A stretch of DNA of 64,000 bases from contig DASVOE010000129.1 of the NCBI GenBank assembly GCA_036383515.1, positions 35,022-99,021 on the forward strand. The letters run 5' to 3'. Of the stretch, positions 8,733 through 17,836 are shown one piece after another. Positions within the stretch are counted from its first letter, which is position 1. Each line of letters opens with the position of its first letter. The DNA comes from CADEDV01 sp036383515. GTDB taxonomy: Bacteria; Bacteroidota; Bacteroidia; Chitinophagales; Chitinophagaceae. The translations under genes and the position numbers were made by a program. Under the pieces are notes generated by a model that worked only from the letters and a program-made list of their open reading frames with translations, was not told where the DNA came from and searched no databases.

Positions 8733-9587
8733 TTAATCCGTTATGTTGATGAAGTGCTCAACAGGCGGAGGCGTGTTTTTAAAAAAAGTAGTAGGCGTAT
8801 CTCCTGTAAAAAGCTTAAAATCTTTTATAAAATGCATTTGGTCAAAATAACCACAATCCTGTGCTATAGATGTCCAGCTTTTTTTATGTTCATTCATTTT
8901 TATAGCGATCGCTTTATTAAACCGGACTATTCGTGAAAATAATTTAGGTGATGCGCCTACCTGTTCAATAAATTTTCGTTCAAAGGTCTTTATACTCATG
9001 TTGGCATCCAACGCCAGTTTTTCAATACTTGAATTACTTCCCGCTGTTACAATCAGGTTTGCTGTTGACTGTATAGAGTTGTAAAAATCCTTTGCTTTAC
9101 TTTTTTTCAAATAGTCAATTAAAAATACTTCAGCGTGTGCTACCATTTGAGAAACAGTCTTTGATTCCTGTAATTGCTGCAGCAACGTGTTTGCATTTTT
9201 ATTTAAGAATGCCATTGCATCAATAATCTGGTTGGTAAAAACTGCTGCCGGCAACTGGGATATCATGTAAAATCCATTTGGCATGAACTGAATGGAGAAT
9301 AACCGGTAATGTCCGTTAAAAACAATTGTACCGTTAAAACGATCATTCATTCCCGTAACAGTAATGCCTGAATTAATATCATTAAAAAAGGGCGATTTCT
9401 CATCTCCTCCCTGGGGAATTTTATATGTAACTCCATTGCCACCCAGGTTAAAAGTAATAAGGAATTCATGCATGGCAGGTAAAGGCCTGTATAAATCAAT
9501 TCCCTTTGTATCAAATTCCCTATAGGCAAAACAACGGACATATGGTCTCAGTACAGGAGAAGGAATTATTTCGGTAGTCGTTACCAT
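8733..9587 (-). CDS. AraC-family transcriptional regulator
   Basis: In this 284-residue protein the last ~100 residues form the double helix-turn-helix of AraC/XylS regulators (IEKLALDANMSIKTFERKF, then WTSIAQDCGYFDQMHFIKDF). The N-terminal ~160 residues resemble the small cupin-like sensor domain of Bacteroidota AraC proteins. The ligand is unknown. It lies 169 bp upstream of the DHFR-like gene on the same strand. Confidence 0.9.
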   Translation of the reverse strand: MVTTTEIIPSPVLRPYVRCFAYREFDTKGIDLYRPLPAMHEFLITFNLGGNGVTYKIPQGGDEKSPFFNDINSGITVTGMNDRFNGTIVFNGHYRLFSIQFMPNGFYMISQLPAAVFTNQIIDAMAFLNKNANTLLQQLQESKTVSQMVAHAEVFLIDYLKKSKAKDFYNSIQSTANLIVTAGSNSSIEKLALDANMSIKTFERKFIEQVGASPKLFSRIVRFNKAIAIKMNEHKKSWTSIAQDCGYFDQMHFIKDFKLFTGDTPTTFFKNTPPPVEHFINITD

Positions 9588-10096
9588 ATTCTTTACAATC
9601 TACTTTCTTTACCAGGCATCTCCAAATAAAAACGTACAGCAATTGATTTAATAAAATGACGATTTCTTACTATTCAATTGTCAGGATAACTTTTAGTTTC
9701 AATCAACGATCTCATCGATTTTTTTGTTCAGCCAAAAACAACGAAACCGAAATAGGTGTCGCATGTCAACTATAATGCTGTAACCTAAACCGTAGTAGCC
9801 GAAATACCGGTGCAGAAGTAACGGTGTAGCAGAAAAGGCTTGTGCGGGACGGATTACCTATGCACGATACTTCTCCTTAATTTTTATACGATATGCATGG
9901 GCTATCACTCAGTAAGTTTTACTACACTAAAACGAGGTGGGATATACGTAAACGGACACCGATTTGCAAAAATTGCAACTAGATACCCGGCAACTGCAAA
10001 ATTCAATTATTAACCGGCAAAGCAAGCAAGTATGTTTACCTCATCAATTAAAATAAATATAAACAAGCATCATTTACACTCTAAACATTGTTTTTT
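9588..10096. other. Gene-free stretch between divergent genes
   Basis: These 509 bases separate the AraC-family gene from the outer-membrane protein gene. No reading frame with family resemblance, no RNA gene and no clear terminator or promoter of the TAnnTTTG type was found. It must hold the promoters for both directions. Confidence 0.5.
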
Positions 10097-10759
10097 ATGA
10101 GACTCAAAACTAAAAACCTGCTTAACACAACCACTCTACTCCTTTTGTCCTGTATCCTGTGTTTAGCAGCACATGGCCAGGAAAAGAAAAATGCGTTCAA
10201 AAAGATTTATTTACAGGGAGGTACTGGTGTTAGCAGCGGAAGTGGAACATCAGTGGATGTAGGAATCCAGGCGATACTGAATAAAAATTGGGTAGCTACT
10301 GCTTCTTACCAGTATATGGAATTAAATCCTAAAAATTTACCCGCTAACTATGAGCAGGGTTATACTATTGTACTTTTTTTCCCGATTTATGATGACTTTC
10401 CTTACAATGAAATGAAAATCTTCAACATCACTGCCGGCAAATATGTTGAAACAGGAAGGAAAACATGGTTTACTACAGAGGCGGGCATCTCCTTTGTAAA
10501 CGGGCAGAAAGTAAGTTTTACCCCGAAACCGGTAGTGAATGATATCTTTTACATTTCTTCTAATTATTCTTTTAAGAAAGAAAATAAATCAACTATTGGT
10601 GCCGTGTTGAAAGCAGATTTCAACTGGGCTTTTTTGCCCTACCTGGGTTTGGGTGCCGGTGTATATGCCAATCTCAATTCCATTCAATCACCAGTTGGGT
10701 TCCAGGTAAAATTAATAGCAGGATCGCTGAATACAAAAAGGAAACAAAAGAAACATTAG
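10097..10759 (+). CDS. Outer-membrane beta-barrel-like protein of unknown function
   Basis: The 220-residue product has a signal peptide (residues 1 to about 28, ending AAHGQ) and then alternating hydrophobic strands such as WVATASYQYMELN and LGLGAGVYANLNS with a strand-like C-terminal segment, as in small outer-membrane barrels. I do not recognise a specific family. The ATG at 10097 is preferred over an in-frame TTG at 10088 because it gives a normal signal peptide. A small lipoprotein gene follows after 60 bp. Confidence 0.7.
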   Translation: MRLKTKNLLNTTTLLLLSCILCLAAHGQEKKNAFKKIYLQGGTGVSSGSGTSVDVGIQAILNKNWVATASYQYMELNPKNLPANYEQGYTIVLFFPIYDDFPYNEMKIFNITAGKYVETGRKTWFTTEAGISFVNGQKVSFTPKPVVNDIFYISSNYSFKKENKSTIGAVLKADFNWAFLPYLGLGAGVYANLNSIQSPVGFQVKLIAGSLNTKRKQKKH

Positions 10760-10819
10760 TACATAAATTTCTACGTCATACATCATCAGTATTTATTCAT
10801 CTCTATTAAATCATCAATT

Positions 10820-11254
10820 ATGAAAAAGATAACCTTTATGGCTTTCTCCGTTCTCCTTCTTTTATCCTGTAACTCGAAGAAGGATACTCCTGCACCACCC
10901 TGCACTACAAGCGCAGCGAACATTGCAGGACCTTACAAAATAACCGCCGCTACTTACAAATCATCTCCAACGGCAACAGAAATTGATTATTACAATATCC
11001 TGTTTGATCCCTGTGAACAAGACGATATTTATACATTCAATGCGGCGGGTACTTACCAAATTGCAGATGCCGGGGTGGTATGCAGTCCTACCAGCGCTGA
11101 CAATGGAACCTGGTCATTAACAGGAACCAGTGCTATGGTTATTGATGGCGATCCTGTTTTGCTGGAAAGTTTTGATTGTAAAAAATTAGTAATTGCTAAT
11201 ACAGATACCCAGGTGCCCGGTGACAAACTAAAATTGACACTTACGCGGCAATAA
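10820..11254 (+). CDS. Lipocalin-like lipoprotein
   Basis: The 144-residue protein begins with a lipoprotein signal (LLLLSC, lipidation Cys at 17), so it should be anchored in the envelope. The mature part has the features of Bacteroidota lipocalin-like domains: an opening IAGPYKITAATYKS, a DIYTFNAAGTYQIADAG strand pair and NGTWSLTG. Four cysteines in the mature part (CTTS, CEQD, VCSP, DCKK) could form disulfides. The ligand is unknown. It may be co-transcribed with the preceding barrel gene. Confidence 0.72.
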   Translation: MKKITFMAFSVLLLLSCNSKKDTPAPPCTTSAANIAGPYKITAATYKSSPTATEIDYYNILFDPCEQDDIYTFNAAGTYQIADAGVVCSPTSADNGTWSLTGTSAMVIDGDPVLLESFDCKKLVIANTDTQVPGDKLKLTLTRQ

Positions 11255-11286
11255 ATTTTTCATAAAAATGGCTGTGTTTCAGAATT

Positions 11287-11323
11287 GCTACTATAGGCAT
11301 AGCCCTTCGATGCTTATAGTAGC
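11287..11323 (+). promoter_or_regulatory. Long hairpin upstream of the lipid-cluster operon
   Basis: Arms GCTACTATAGGCAT (11287-11300) and ATGCTTATAGTAGC (11310-11323) pair over 14 bp with one G-U type pair and a 9-base loop. No T run follows, so it is not a classical intrinsic terminator. It ends 24 bp before the ATG at 11348 and could act in the leader of the four-gene cluster or protect the 3' end of the lipocalin-like transcript. Confidence 0.5.
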
Positions 11324-11347
11324 GGCACATCCAACAGGCAATTTACC

Positions 11348-12025
11348 ATGAACGATTCCGGAACTATATTAATCTATGCGGGTTGCTATTTCCTTATGTT
11401 TATCATAACCGGTAAAGCGAAGCGAAGTAAAAGCAACAGGTTGTTTGATACGAATGGTGTATTGACAGCAAATACAGAAAATCTTATTGGATTACATCTC
11501 GCAGGCATAATAGTTTTTGGAGTTATCCCTTTTGCTTTATTTAAATCATCTCTTGAAACGGTATTGCCGGGCAATAGAATACCAATGCTCCTGTGGTTGC
11601 TGGTATTGTTTTTTTTAGTGATCCTTATTTCAATAATGGGGTTCAGGGCAAGCCGTCGCATCTCGATCAGGAGTGAAAATATACCCGGAGAATATAAAAA
11701 TATATTCGGCGGGTATTTTATAGTAAGAATATTCTTCCTGGTTGCCTACGAATATTTTTTCCGTGGTGTTGTACTTTTTGAAGGTATTAAATGGATAGGT
11801 GTTTTGCCCTCCATTCTATTGAGCACAGGACTCACTGTTTTAATTCATGTATTCACCAACAAAAAAGAAAGATGGGGCTGTATCCCTTTCGGAATAATTC
11901 TTTGCAGTTACTGCATTCTATTGAATGCCGTATGGCCGGCCATTGTATTGCACCTTGCTCTTTCATTGTCTTATGAAATCCCACCTGTATACCATTTTTT
12001 AAAACCGGTAAAAGCTATAAGATGA
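11348..12025 (+). CDS. CPBP-like (CAAX protease/Abi family) membrane protein, first glutamate replaced
   Basis: The 225-residue integral membrane protein has about six to seven hydrophobic helices. Residues 134-140 read YEYFFRG, matching the EExxxRG motif of CPBP intramembrane proteases except that the first glutamate is Tyr. H167 and H202 sit where the second and third motifs are expected. Without the first Glu, protease activity is uncertain. The stop codon overlaps the start of the next gene (ATGA), so it heads an operon with two SDRs and a di-iron hydroxylase. Family placement is moderate. Confidence 0.6.
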   Translation: MNDSGTILIYAGCYFLMFIITGKAKRSKSNRLFDTNGVLTANTENLIGLHLAGIIVFGVIPFALFKSSLETVLPGNRIPMLLWLLVLFFLVILISIMGFRASRRISIRSENIPGEYKNIFGGYFIVRIFFLVAYEYFFRGVVLFEGIKWIGVLPSILLSTGLTVLIHVFTNKKERWGCIPFGIILCSYCILLNAVWPAIVLHLALSLSYEIPPVYHFLKPVKAIR

Positions 12026-13032
12026 AAATTTTGATCACCGGCGCTTCAGGGTATGTAGGTAATAACCTGGCTCATACATTGGCGAAAATGGGAAACGAGG
12101 TTCATGCATTAATCCGTTTGGATGTTGCGAAAGAATTACTGCAGCATTCAAATATCCGCATCATGAAGGGCGACATTCTCGACAAAGAAAGTTTAAGCGC
12201 TGCGATGAAAGGATGCCGGCAGGTTTATCATGTTGCAGCAAAAGTAGGAGCATGGAGCAGCAACCCTTCCGATTTTTATAAGGTAAATGTGGAAGGCACG
12301 CTGAATGTATTGGAAGCAGCCAGGCAAGCCGGGGTAGAAAAATTAGTCTATACAAGTAGCTGTGGTGTACTCGGGCCATCTGTTAATGAACCGGTCAATG
12401 AAAAGCATATTCGTGTCACCCGGTTTGGAATTGATTATGATCTGTCAAAAAAAATGGGTGAAGATGCAGTCATGCAGTTCGATAAAAAGGGAATGCAGGC
12501 TGTTATAGTATATCCTTCTAAAATTTATGGACCAGGAAATATTTCCCACTCCATTACTGCCAACGCTGTGATTGATAAATTTCTTAAAAAGGGTATCGCT
12601 TTTATTCCTTCACCAGGCACTTTTAAAGTGTGTTTTGCTTTTATGGAAAATGTCATTAAGGGGCATATCCTGGCGATGCAAAAAGGAGAAAACGGTGAAA
12701 AATATATCCTTGGGGGAAACAATATCAGCTATCTGAATTTTTTTCAACGGATACGAACTATTGCTAACAGTAAAGGAAAGATACTTCCGGTTTCAAATAA
12801 ATTAATTAAAACATGGGCTGGATTACAATTACTGAATTACAGGATCACCGGCCATCCACCCGCTTTTACACCCCAATCGGTGAACTATATATTTTCTGAT
12901 TACATGTTCTCGAGTGAGAAAGCAATACAGGAATTGGGCTATTCGATCACTCCGTTGGATGAAGCAATAGAAAAAACAATTCACTTTTTACAACAACCAA
13001 CCACAACCAAGAAAAAATTATTTTTCAAATAA
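12022..13032 (+). CDS. NAD(P)-dependent epimerase/dehydratase (extended SDR, 3-beta-HSD/DFR-like)
   Basis: The 336-residue protein has the extended-SDR signature TGASGYVG (residues 6-13) for NAD(P) binding and the catalytic pair Y139/K143 in YDLSK with Ser112/113. The shape matches 3-beta-hydroxysteroid dehydrogenase and dihydroflavonol reductase-like enzymes, which act on hydrophobic alcohols or ketones. It is coupled to the preceding gene by an ATGA overlap and followed after 11 bp by a di-iron hydroxylase. A role in oxidising or reducing a lipid or isoprenoid is inferred from the neighbours. Confidence 0.88.
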   Translation: MKILITGASGYVGNNLAHTLAKMGNEVHALIRLDVAKELLQHSNIRIMKGDILDKESLSAAMKGCRQVYHVAAKVGAWSSNPSDFYKVNVEGTLNVLEAARQAGVEKLVYTSSCGVLGPSVNEPVNEKHIRVTRFGIDYDLSKKMGEDAVMQFDKKGMQAVIVYPSKIYGPGNISHSITANAVIDKFLKKGIAFIPSPGTFKVCFAFMENVIKGHILAMQKGENGEKYILGGNNISYLNFFQRIRTIANSKGKILPVSNKLIKTWAGLQLLNYRITGHPPAFTPQSVNYIFSDYMFSSEKAIQELGYSITPLDEAIEKTIHFLQQPTTTKKKLFFK

Positions 13033-13043
13033 ATAAGCAGGCT

Positions 13044-13844
13044 ATGTTTACATTGAATATCGTTGGTGCTATTGTTTTATTTACTGCATTCTTTATTGAA
13101 TTTGCATTGATATTACGAGAGAGACCTCCCAAAAAGCTGGTCAACGAATCGATGGCGAATGTTTCACTGGGGATTTGTATTATTCTCCTGGGCATTGTAG
13201 AAAAATCGATTTCTTTCAGTTATTTTTCTTTGCTCTATCACGTTGCGATTTTTAAACCTGCTGTATCTGCATGGTTGTGGGTCGTCGCTTTTTTGGGCTG
13301 TGATTTTTTTCATTACTTCTATCATTGGGTAGGTCATAAAACAAGGTTATTCTGGGCTGCACACTCTACGCATCATTCGTCGCAAAACTTTAATTTATCA
13401 ACCGGGTGGCGCACTAATTTCATTCATCTCTTTTATCGTTTCTTATTCTGGTCGCCACTATGTTTATTAGGTATTCCTCCTGAAATGGTCCTGTTCTTCG
13501 AATCCGTTTCTGCTATTCAAAATTTCCTGGTTCATACAGAAAGAGTTGGAAAACTTGGCGTGCTGGATTGGCTTTTTAATACTCCTTCCAATCACCGGGT
13601 ACACCATGGAAGTAATCCTGAATACCTGGATAAAAACCTGGGCGGTATCACGATGATCTATGACCACCTGTTTGGAACTTATGCAAAAGAAACAGTGAAA
13701 CCCGTTTATGGTATCACGCATAATATAGATACAGAAAACCCGGTAACCATTCTGTTGAACGAATTTGTAAACCTGAAAAAAGGATTTTTCAGGGTCAAAG
13801 GCCTGGTGACCAAATTCCGGTATTTATTTTCCAGGCCTCAATAA
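13044..13844 (+). CDS. Sterol desaturase/fatty acid hydroxylase-family di-iron membrane protein
   Basis: The 266-residue membrane protein contains the histidine clusters that hold two irons in this superfamily: H90/H94/H98 (HYFYHWVGH), H107/H110/H111 (HSTHH) and H184/H187/H188 (HRVHH), plus H164 and H208. Four hydrophobic segments flank them. Such enzymes hydroxylate or desaturate lipids or cleave ether lipids using O2 and an electron donor. The two SDR genes on either side could supply or consume the oxidised product. Substrate is unknown. Confidence 0.9.
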   Translation: MFTLNIVGAIVLFTAFFIEFALILRERPPKKLVNESMANVSLGICIILLGIVEKSISFSYFSLLYHVAIFKPAVSAWLWVVAFLGCDFFHYFYHWVGHKTRLFWAAHSTHHSSQNFNLSTGWRTNFIHLFYRFLFWSPLCLLGIPPEMVLFFESVSAIQNFLVHTERVGKLGVLDWLFNTPSNHRVHHGSNPEYLDKNLGGITMIYDHLFGTYAKETVKPVYGITHNIDTENPVTILLNEFVNLKKGFFRVKGLVTKFRYLFSRPQ

Positions 13845-13867
13845 ATGTTAAGTATAAATACAAGTAT

Positions 13868-14713
13868 ATGTCTATGAACAATTATTGTTTAATAACCGGT
13901 GCCAGCGAAGGATTGGGTAAAGCGCTGGCGATAGAGTGTGCATCCCGTAAAATGAATCTTATCCTGGTCGCATTGCCTGAACCACACCTGTATAATTTCG
14001 CTGAATGGATAAAAGAAAATTATTCTATAGAAGTGGTAGCTATTGGGAAAGACCTTAGCCGTGAAGAAAACTGCATGCTCCTTTTTGATGAGGTATGCCG
14101 GATGAACCTGAACGTAAACATGCTTATCAACAATGTGGGGATCGGCAGCACTCACTTATTTGCCGAAGGGAGTATTGATTTTTACCAGCGGCAGTTGAAT
14201 TTAAATATAATGACTGTAACAGTTCTTACACGATTGTTCCTGGGAATGCTGAAAAAAAACAACCCTTCTTATATTTTGAATGTGGGTAGCCTGTGCAGTT
14301 TCTTTTTCCTGGCCCGCAAACAGGTATATGGCGCTACCAAATCATTTGTTTACTTTTTTTCAAAAAGCCTGAAAAGAGAACTTTACCAGGATAATGTACA
14401 TGTGAGTGTACTTTGTCCCGGGGCCATGAATACGAACCCAATAGTAACAGCAGTAATTAAAAGCAGCAGTCCCCTGGTAAGGGCAGCAGTAGTATGCCCG
14501 GAGGAAGTTGCAAGGGTTGCTATAAAAGGGTTATTGAAAAAAAAGGAAGTCATCATACCGGGCAACCTGAATAAAATTTTCTTATTCATGAATACGGTCG
14601 TTCCCTCCTCACTAAAAAAAATGATCACGAACAGGCATATGAAATCATTGAATTCGGCAGGTCGTGAAAGTTCGACAGTCGTCACTATCCCCGTTTCATT
14701 TTCCAGAAGCTGA
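13868..14713 (+). CDS. SDR-family oxidoreductase (ketoacyl/ketosteroid reductase-like)
   Basis: The 281-residue classical SDR has the cofactor motif TGASEGLG (residues 10-17), the NNVG structural motif at 88-91 and the catalytic set S141, Y154, K158 (YGATK). The C-terminal third is hydrophobic and ends with a membrane-associating helix, resembling very-long-chain 3-oxoacyl reductases and 17-beta-hydroxysteroid dehydrogenases. It is the last gene of the four-gene lipid-type cluster. Its 3' end overlaps the end of the convergent histidine kinase gene by 18 bp. Start at 13868; 13874 is equally possible. Confidence 0.88.
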   Translation: MSMNNYCLITGASEGLGKALAIECASRKMNLILVALPEPHLYNFAEWIKENYSIEVVAIGKDLSREENCMLLFDEVCRMNLNVNMLINNVGIGSTHLFAEGSIDFYQRQLNLNIMTVTVLTRLFLGMLKKNNPSYILNVGSLCSFFFLARKQVYGATKSFVYFFSKSLKRELYQDNVHVSVLCPGAMNTNPIVTAVIKSSSPLVRAAVVCPEEVARVAIKGLLKKKEVIIPGNLNKIFLFMNTVVPSSLKKMITNRHMKSLNSAGRESSTVVTIPVSFSRS

Positions 14714-16513
14714 AGAAGAGGTAGTAAAAAGAGAAGATACTTCCTGTAAAGGAGTATTTATTAATATAGTAGTTCCTTGTCCCGGCATTGAGATAATATC
14801 CAGAGTGCCTCCTATCATAGCGGCTCTTTCCTTCATGCCGAGCAGACCTAACGTTTTTCTCTCTCCCGTATTACCAGGATCAAATCCTTTCCCATCATCC
14901 TGTATGGAAAGATGAACCCCGGTATCGGACACAACGAGGTGAGCAAATACATGCTGTGCTCCCGCATGACGGGCCACATTGGTCAATGATTCCTGGTACA
15001 TCCGAAACAAACCCGTTGCAATGATGGGTGATGCATCTACGTTACTTACAGATGAGTGAAACTTAACGGGTATATTGAAGCGACGTGTAAACTCCTGGCT
15101 ATGCCATTCAAGAGCAGCTATCAGTCCAAGATCATCCAGTATACTGGGCCTGAGTTCAGCGGCAAGTTTTCTTACAAATATTACAGCTTCATCAACCATT
15201 GTACTCATCTCTATTAACTTTTCATGGCTGGCCGCTGTATCCTTACCATGTGGTAATTTTTTTTTCAACCAGCCGATATCCATCTTCAGCCCCGTCAAAA
15301 ATTGCCCCAGCTCATCATGCATCTCCCGGGCAATATGTTTGCGTTCATCCTCTCTTATATTTTGAAGGTGTGCAGAAAGTTCACGCAGTTGCTCATTCAT
15401 CTGCACGGTCTCCATTATTTTTTGTTCCAATGAGCTGTTGGCTTTATTTACTTTAGCTGCCATTGCATTGAAAGCGCGGGCCAGCTTACCAACCTCATCC
15501 CGGCGATCGTTTGCTACGGTGGATGAATAATTACCATTTGCCATATGAGAGGCCGCTATCGTTAATTGGTTAAGAGGTCTTGTAATATTGCGGCTCATAT
15601 GCCAGGCAATAAAAATGCCAATGGAAACCAGGACACTCCCGATCAAAATAACCCAGCCAAGAAAACGGTTGGCAGATAGCAGCATGGATTGTTGAGAAAA
15701 CTGTACCAGCACCATCCACGGTGTATTTTTTATAGTAGTGGATACGCCTTCCACTTTTTTATGGTTGTCGCCATAATATTCAAACAAGTTGCTTGTTTTT
15801 TTGGCATCCGCCGGCACAGGGTTGGAAATAGGCTTCATCAAATCGGTCCATAAACTATTATCTGTATTGCCGAAATAAAGTTTGGCTTGTGTGCCGATGA
15901 GTTGAGTGATGCGCTCAATGGCTGCAGAAGTATTTCTTACAACTCTCCATCTTACCAGGTGACCTATTACTTTATCCTTTTCGGTGATGGCACTAGTAAC
16001 TGAATAATAAATGGAATCATGCACCAGCACCATTTTTCCTATACCCCCGGTATCCGGGTTAGTCAATGCCAGGAGTGAATCAAAATTGATCCTGTTATCT
16101 ATCCCGTTTTTACTTCTGCGGATCACTGGGCGGTAATCCTGGTCTGTCAGTTCTACTAAAACTGAAGCACTATCGAGATATAATTTTTGCATAGTGGCAA
16201 CTGCTGAATCGGGTGCAGCAGGCAGCATCTCAAGGTATTCTTTGATGGAGTGATGATTGGCTACGTTGTGGTTGGCTGCAATTAAACCCTGCGCAGACTG
16301 TGAAAGCAAATCACTTAACTGATCGCTTAATGAATGTAAACGTTCACGACCTGTTCGAAGTGCAGCGGTTCTTACAGAAAAATAAGAGATAAGACCAAAG
16401 ATGATCATGATGGTGAGCAGCAGTACACATATCAGGAGCGGCAAACGTTGTTGAATGGAAAAGCCTCTCAGTCGTGGTTTCCATTTCATTCTAAGTACCG
16501 GGTTAATTTTCAT
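14696..16513 (-). CDS. Membrane-bound sensor histidine kinase (HisKA_3 type)
   Basis: The 605-residue protein has a first membrane helix at about 25-48, an extracytoplasmic sensor region to about 280, a second helix at 284-305, a HAMP domain at about 306-358, a coiled coil, then the HisKA_3 dimerisation domain with phospho-acceptor H399 (HIAREMHDELGQ) and an ATPase domain (N box around 507-515, DDGKGFD at 539-545, GLLGMKERA at 557-565). This layout is that of NarX/DesK-like kinases that phosphorylate LuxR-type response regulators. No response regulator is adjacent, so its partner is elsewhere. It is convergent with the lipid-type cluster. Confidence 0.93.
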   Translation of the reverse strand: MKINPVLRMKWKPRLRGFSIQQRLPLLICVLLLTIMIIFGLISYFSVRTAALRTGRERLHSLSDQLSDLLSQSAQGLIAANHNVANHHSIKEYLEMLPAAPDSAVATMQKLYLDSASVLVELTDQDYRPVIRRSKNGIDNRINFDSLLALTNPDTGGIGKMVLVHDSIYYSVTSAITEKDKVIGHLVRWRVVRNTSAAIERITQLIGTQAKLYFGNTDNSLWTDLMKPISNPVPADAKKTSNLFEYYGDNHKKVEGVSTTIKNTPWMVLVQFSQQSMLLSANRFLGWVILIGSVLVSIGIFIAWHMSRNITRPLNQLTIAASHMANGNYSSTVANDRRDEVGKLARAFNAMAAKVNKANSSLEQKIMETVQMNEQLRELSAHLQNIREDERKHIAREMHDELGQFLTGLKMDIGWLKKKLPHGKDTAASHEKLIEMSTMVDEAVIFVRKLAAELRPSILDDLGLIAALEWHSQEFTRRFNIPVKFHSSVSNVDASPIIATGLFRMYQESLTNVARHAGAQHVFAHLVVSDTGVHLSIQDDGKGFDPGNTGERKTLGLLGMKERAAMIGGTLDIISMPGQGTTILINTPLQEVSSLFTTSSSASGK

Positions 16514-16899
16514 ATTGTTTGAATAAAGACAACCGGATATTAAATGTGTAAGATAAAAGGTTTTAGTGAGCAGAAAAACTAAACAAAGCGAAGTAGGGGG
16601 TTACACTTATTTGCAGCAGCTAATTATAAAAGACAAAGCAAGACCGTCTTGTATATACTAACTTTTTCATTTGGTTCTTTCATAGGAAAAGAGGCTTGTT
16701 GTTGCACTGCTGCTATTAACACTCAATTTTAAGATTAGTAATGAATGGTTTTTATTTTCAGTTGCCGGCCAGGGAACAACCAATTGTTGTAGATGCGCTA
16801 TAAAATGAATAAATCATTCTGCTATTACCATATTCCATCCAACAAAAGATTGTTGAAAGTATGTTTATGAAGTATGGGCCTCCATCTTTTTTTATGAAA
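16514..16899. other. Gene-free stretch
   Basis: Upstream region of the histidine kinase and downstream region of a small hypothetical gene. I see no coding sequence, RNA gene or strong hairpin in it. Confidence 0.5.
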
Positions 16900-17163
16900 T
16901 TAATTTTCTGCAGAAGTGGTAGTGTTACTTTCAGGAAAGATTATAGCTGGTATAGTTGCGTCTTCATTTTTTTTGAAATTCAATTTGGCATCAATAGCAG
17001 CCTGTATGCTAATAATAACTTCTTTGCAGCCAGGTAGTTGATCAGAAAAACCTTCTTCGGCAAGCAGTTTAGTATAAATTCCGGTATGAGTGACCAGCAT
17101 ATCCACCAACGCAGGTAGCTCAAGCGTTTGTAATTCCTCTATAGAAGCAGGTTGTAAAAACAT
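16900..17163 (-). CDS. Small hypothetical protein
   Basis: From the ATG at 17163 this is an 87-residue, soluble, acidic protein with a helical core (SIEELQTLELPALVDMLVTHTGIYTKLLAE). The start is chosen because a GTGGAG ribosome-binding-like sequence lies 8 bases upstream. The frame stays open to 17349, which would add 62 residues including a hydrophobic stretch; that extension has an unusual composition and I think it is not translated. No family is recognised. A DUF1569 gene lies just upstream on the same strand. Confidence 0.55.
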   Translation of the reverse strand: MFLQPASIEELQTLELPALVDMLVTHTGIYTKLLAEEGFSDQLPGCKEVIISIQAAIDAKLNFKKNEDATIPAIIFPESNTTTSAEN

Positions 17164-17385
17164 CGTCACTACTCCACAAATTTCATGCAATTTATTATGA
17201 AGCGCAGACCGATTACAAAAACAAATAGCTATAAAAACGGGGAAAAAAATCAACAGTTTAACAGCATTGAGAAAAAATTGTAACGCCTCAACGTTACCGT
17301 ATCTGTTAGTGATATTGATAAAACAAAGGAATAATAAATTGTTTGCCAATTGTATGGACCGGCATGTTTGTTTTACTAAACCTCG

Positions 17386-17832
17386 TTAAACTCCAAACTG
17401 TCGTAAATGATGATCAAGGTGTTTCCAGGCAGATTTTCCCCATTGTTCAGTAGTTAATTTTCCAAAATAAGGATGGCGGTCTTTTCTCAAATATTCTTCA
17501 CAGAAAATTTCAATAGTTTCCAGCAGCTGTTGTCTTTCTTTTTCGAATTCCCGCTGGCCGGCAATTTTAAATGATTTGTCGGTTGCAATATTTTTTTTAT
17601 AGGGGGTGTCATTATACAATATGCCTTTGAATAAAGGGCCAAACCACCTGATAAGAAAACCTCCTTTTAACTGGTGCTGGCCGATGGCCACTTTTAGTGG
17701 AGCCTGGGTATGTGCCAGCATCTGCGCCACATCCATCTGGCCCCATTTGCGTTGAGTAGCTGGGGTTAATCTTTTTATACGATTAATAATTTCCGCCTTC
17801 ACCTCCGGATTCAATAAGTTTTTGACTTCCAT
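17386..17832 (-). CDS. DUF1569 domain protein (DinB-like four-helix bundle)
   Basis: The 148-residue protein matches the DUF1569 family: RIKRLTPATQRKWGQMDVAQMLAHTQAPL near the N-terminus and KHLDHHLRQFG at the C-terminus. The histidines in MLAHTQ and HLDHH are where DinB-like proteins bind a divalent metal. Some DinB-superfamily members are thiol-dependent transferases, but no reaction is known for this group. A promoter-like element and an 8-bp dyad lie directly before the ATG (17837-17864), implying a very short or absent leader. Confidence 0.85.
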   Translation of the reverse strand: MEVKNLLNPEVKAEIINRIKRLTPATQRKWGQMDVAQMLAHTQAPLKVAIGQHQLKGGFLIRWFGPLFKGILYNDTPYKKNIATDKSFKIAGQREFEKERQQLLETIEIFCEEYLRKDRHPYFGKLTTEQWGKSAWKHLDHHLRQFGV

Positions 17833-17836
17833 AGCG

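Noticed and set aside
8649..8936. A 95-codon plus-strand frame
   Set aside because: It lies mostly opposite the AraC-family regulator and has a composition typical of an antisense frame.
16514..16899. Search for a response regulator gene next to the histidine kinase
   Set aside because: No receiver or LuxR-type domain is encoded within the window near the kinase.
16900..17349. Longer version of the small hypothetical protein starting at 17349
   Set aside because: The added 62 residues have no family resemblance and the internal ATG at 17163 has a better ribosome-binding sequence.
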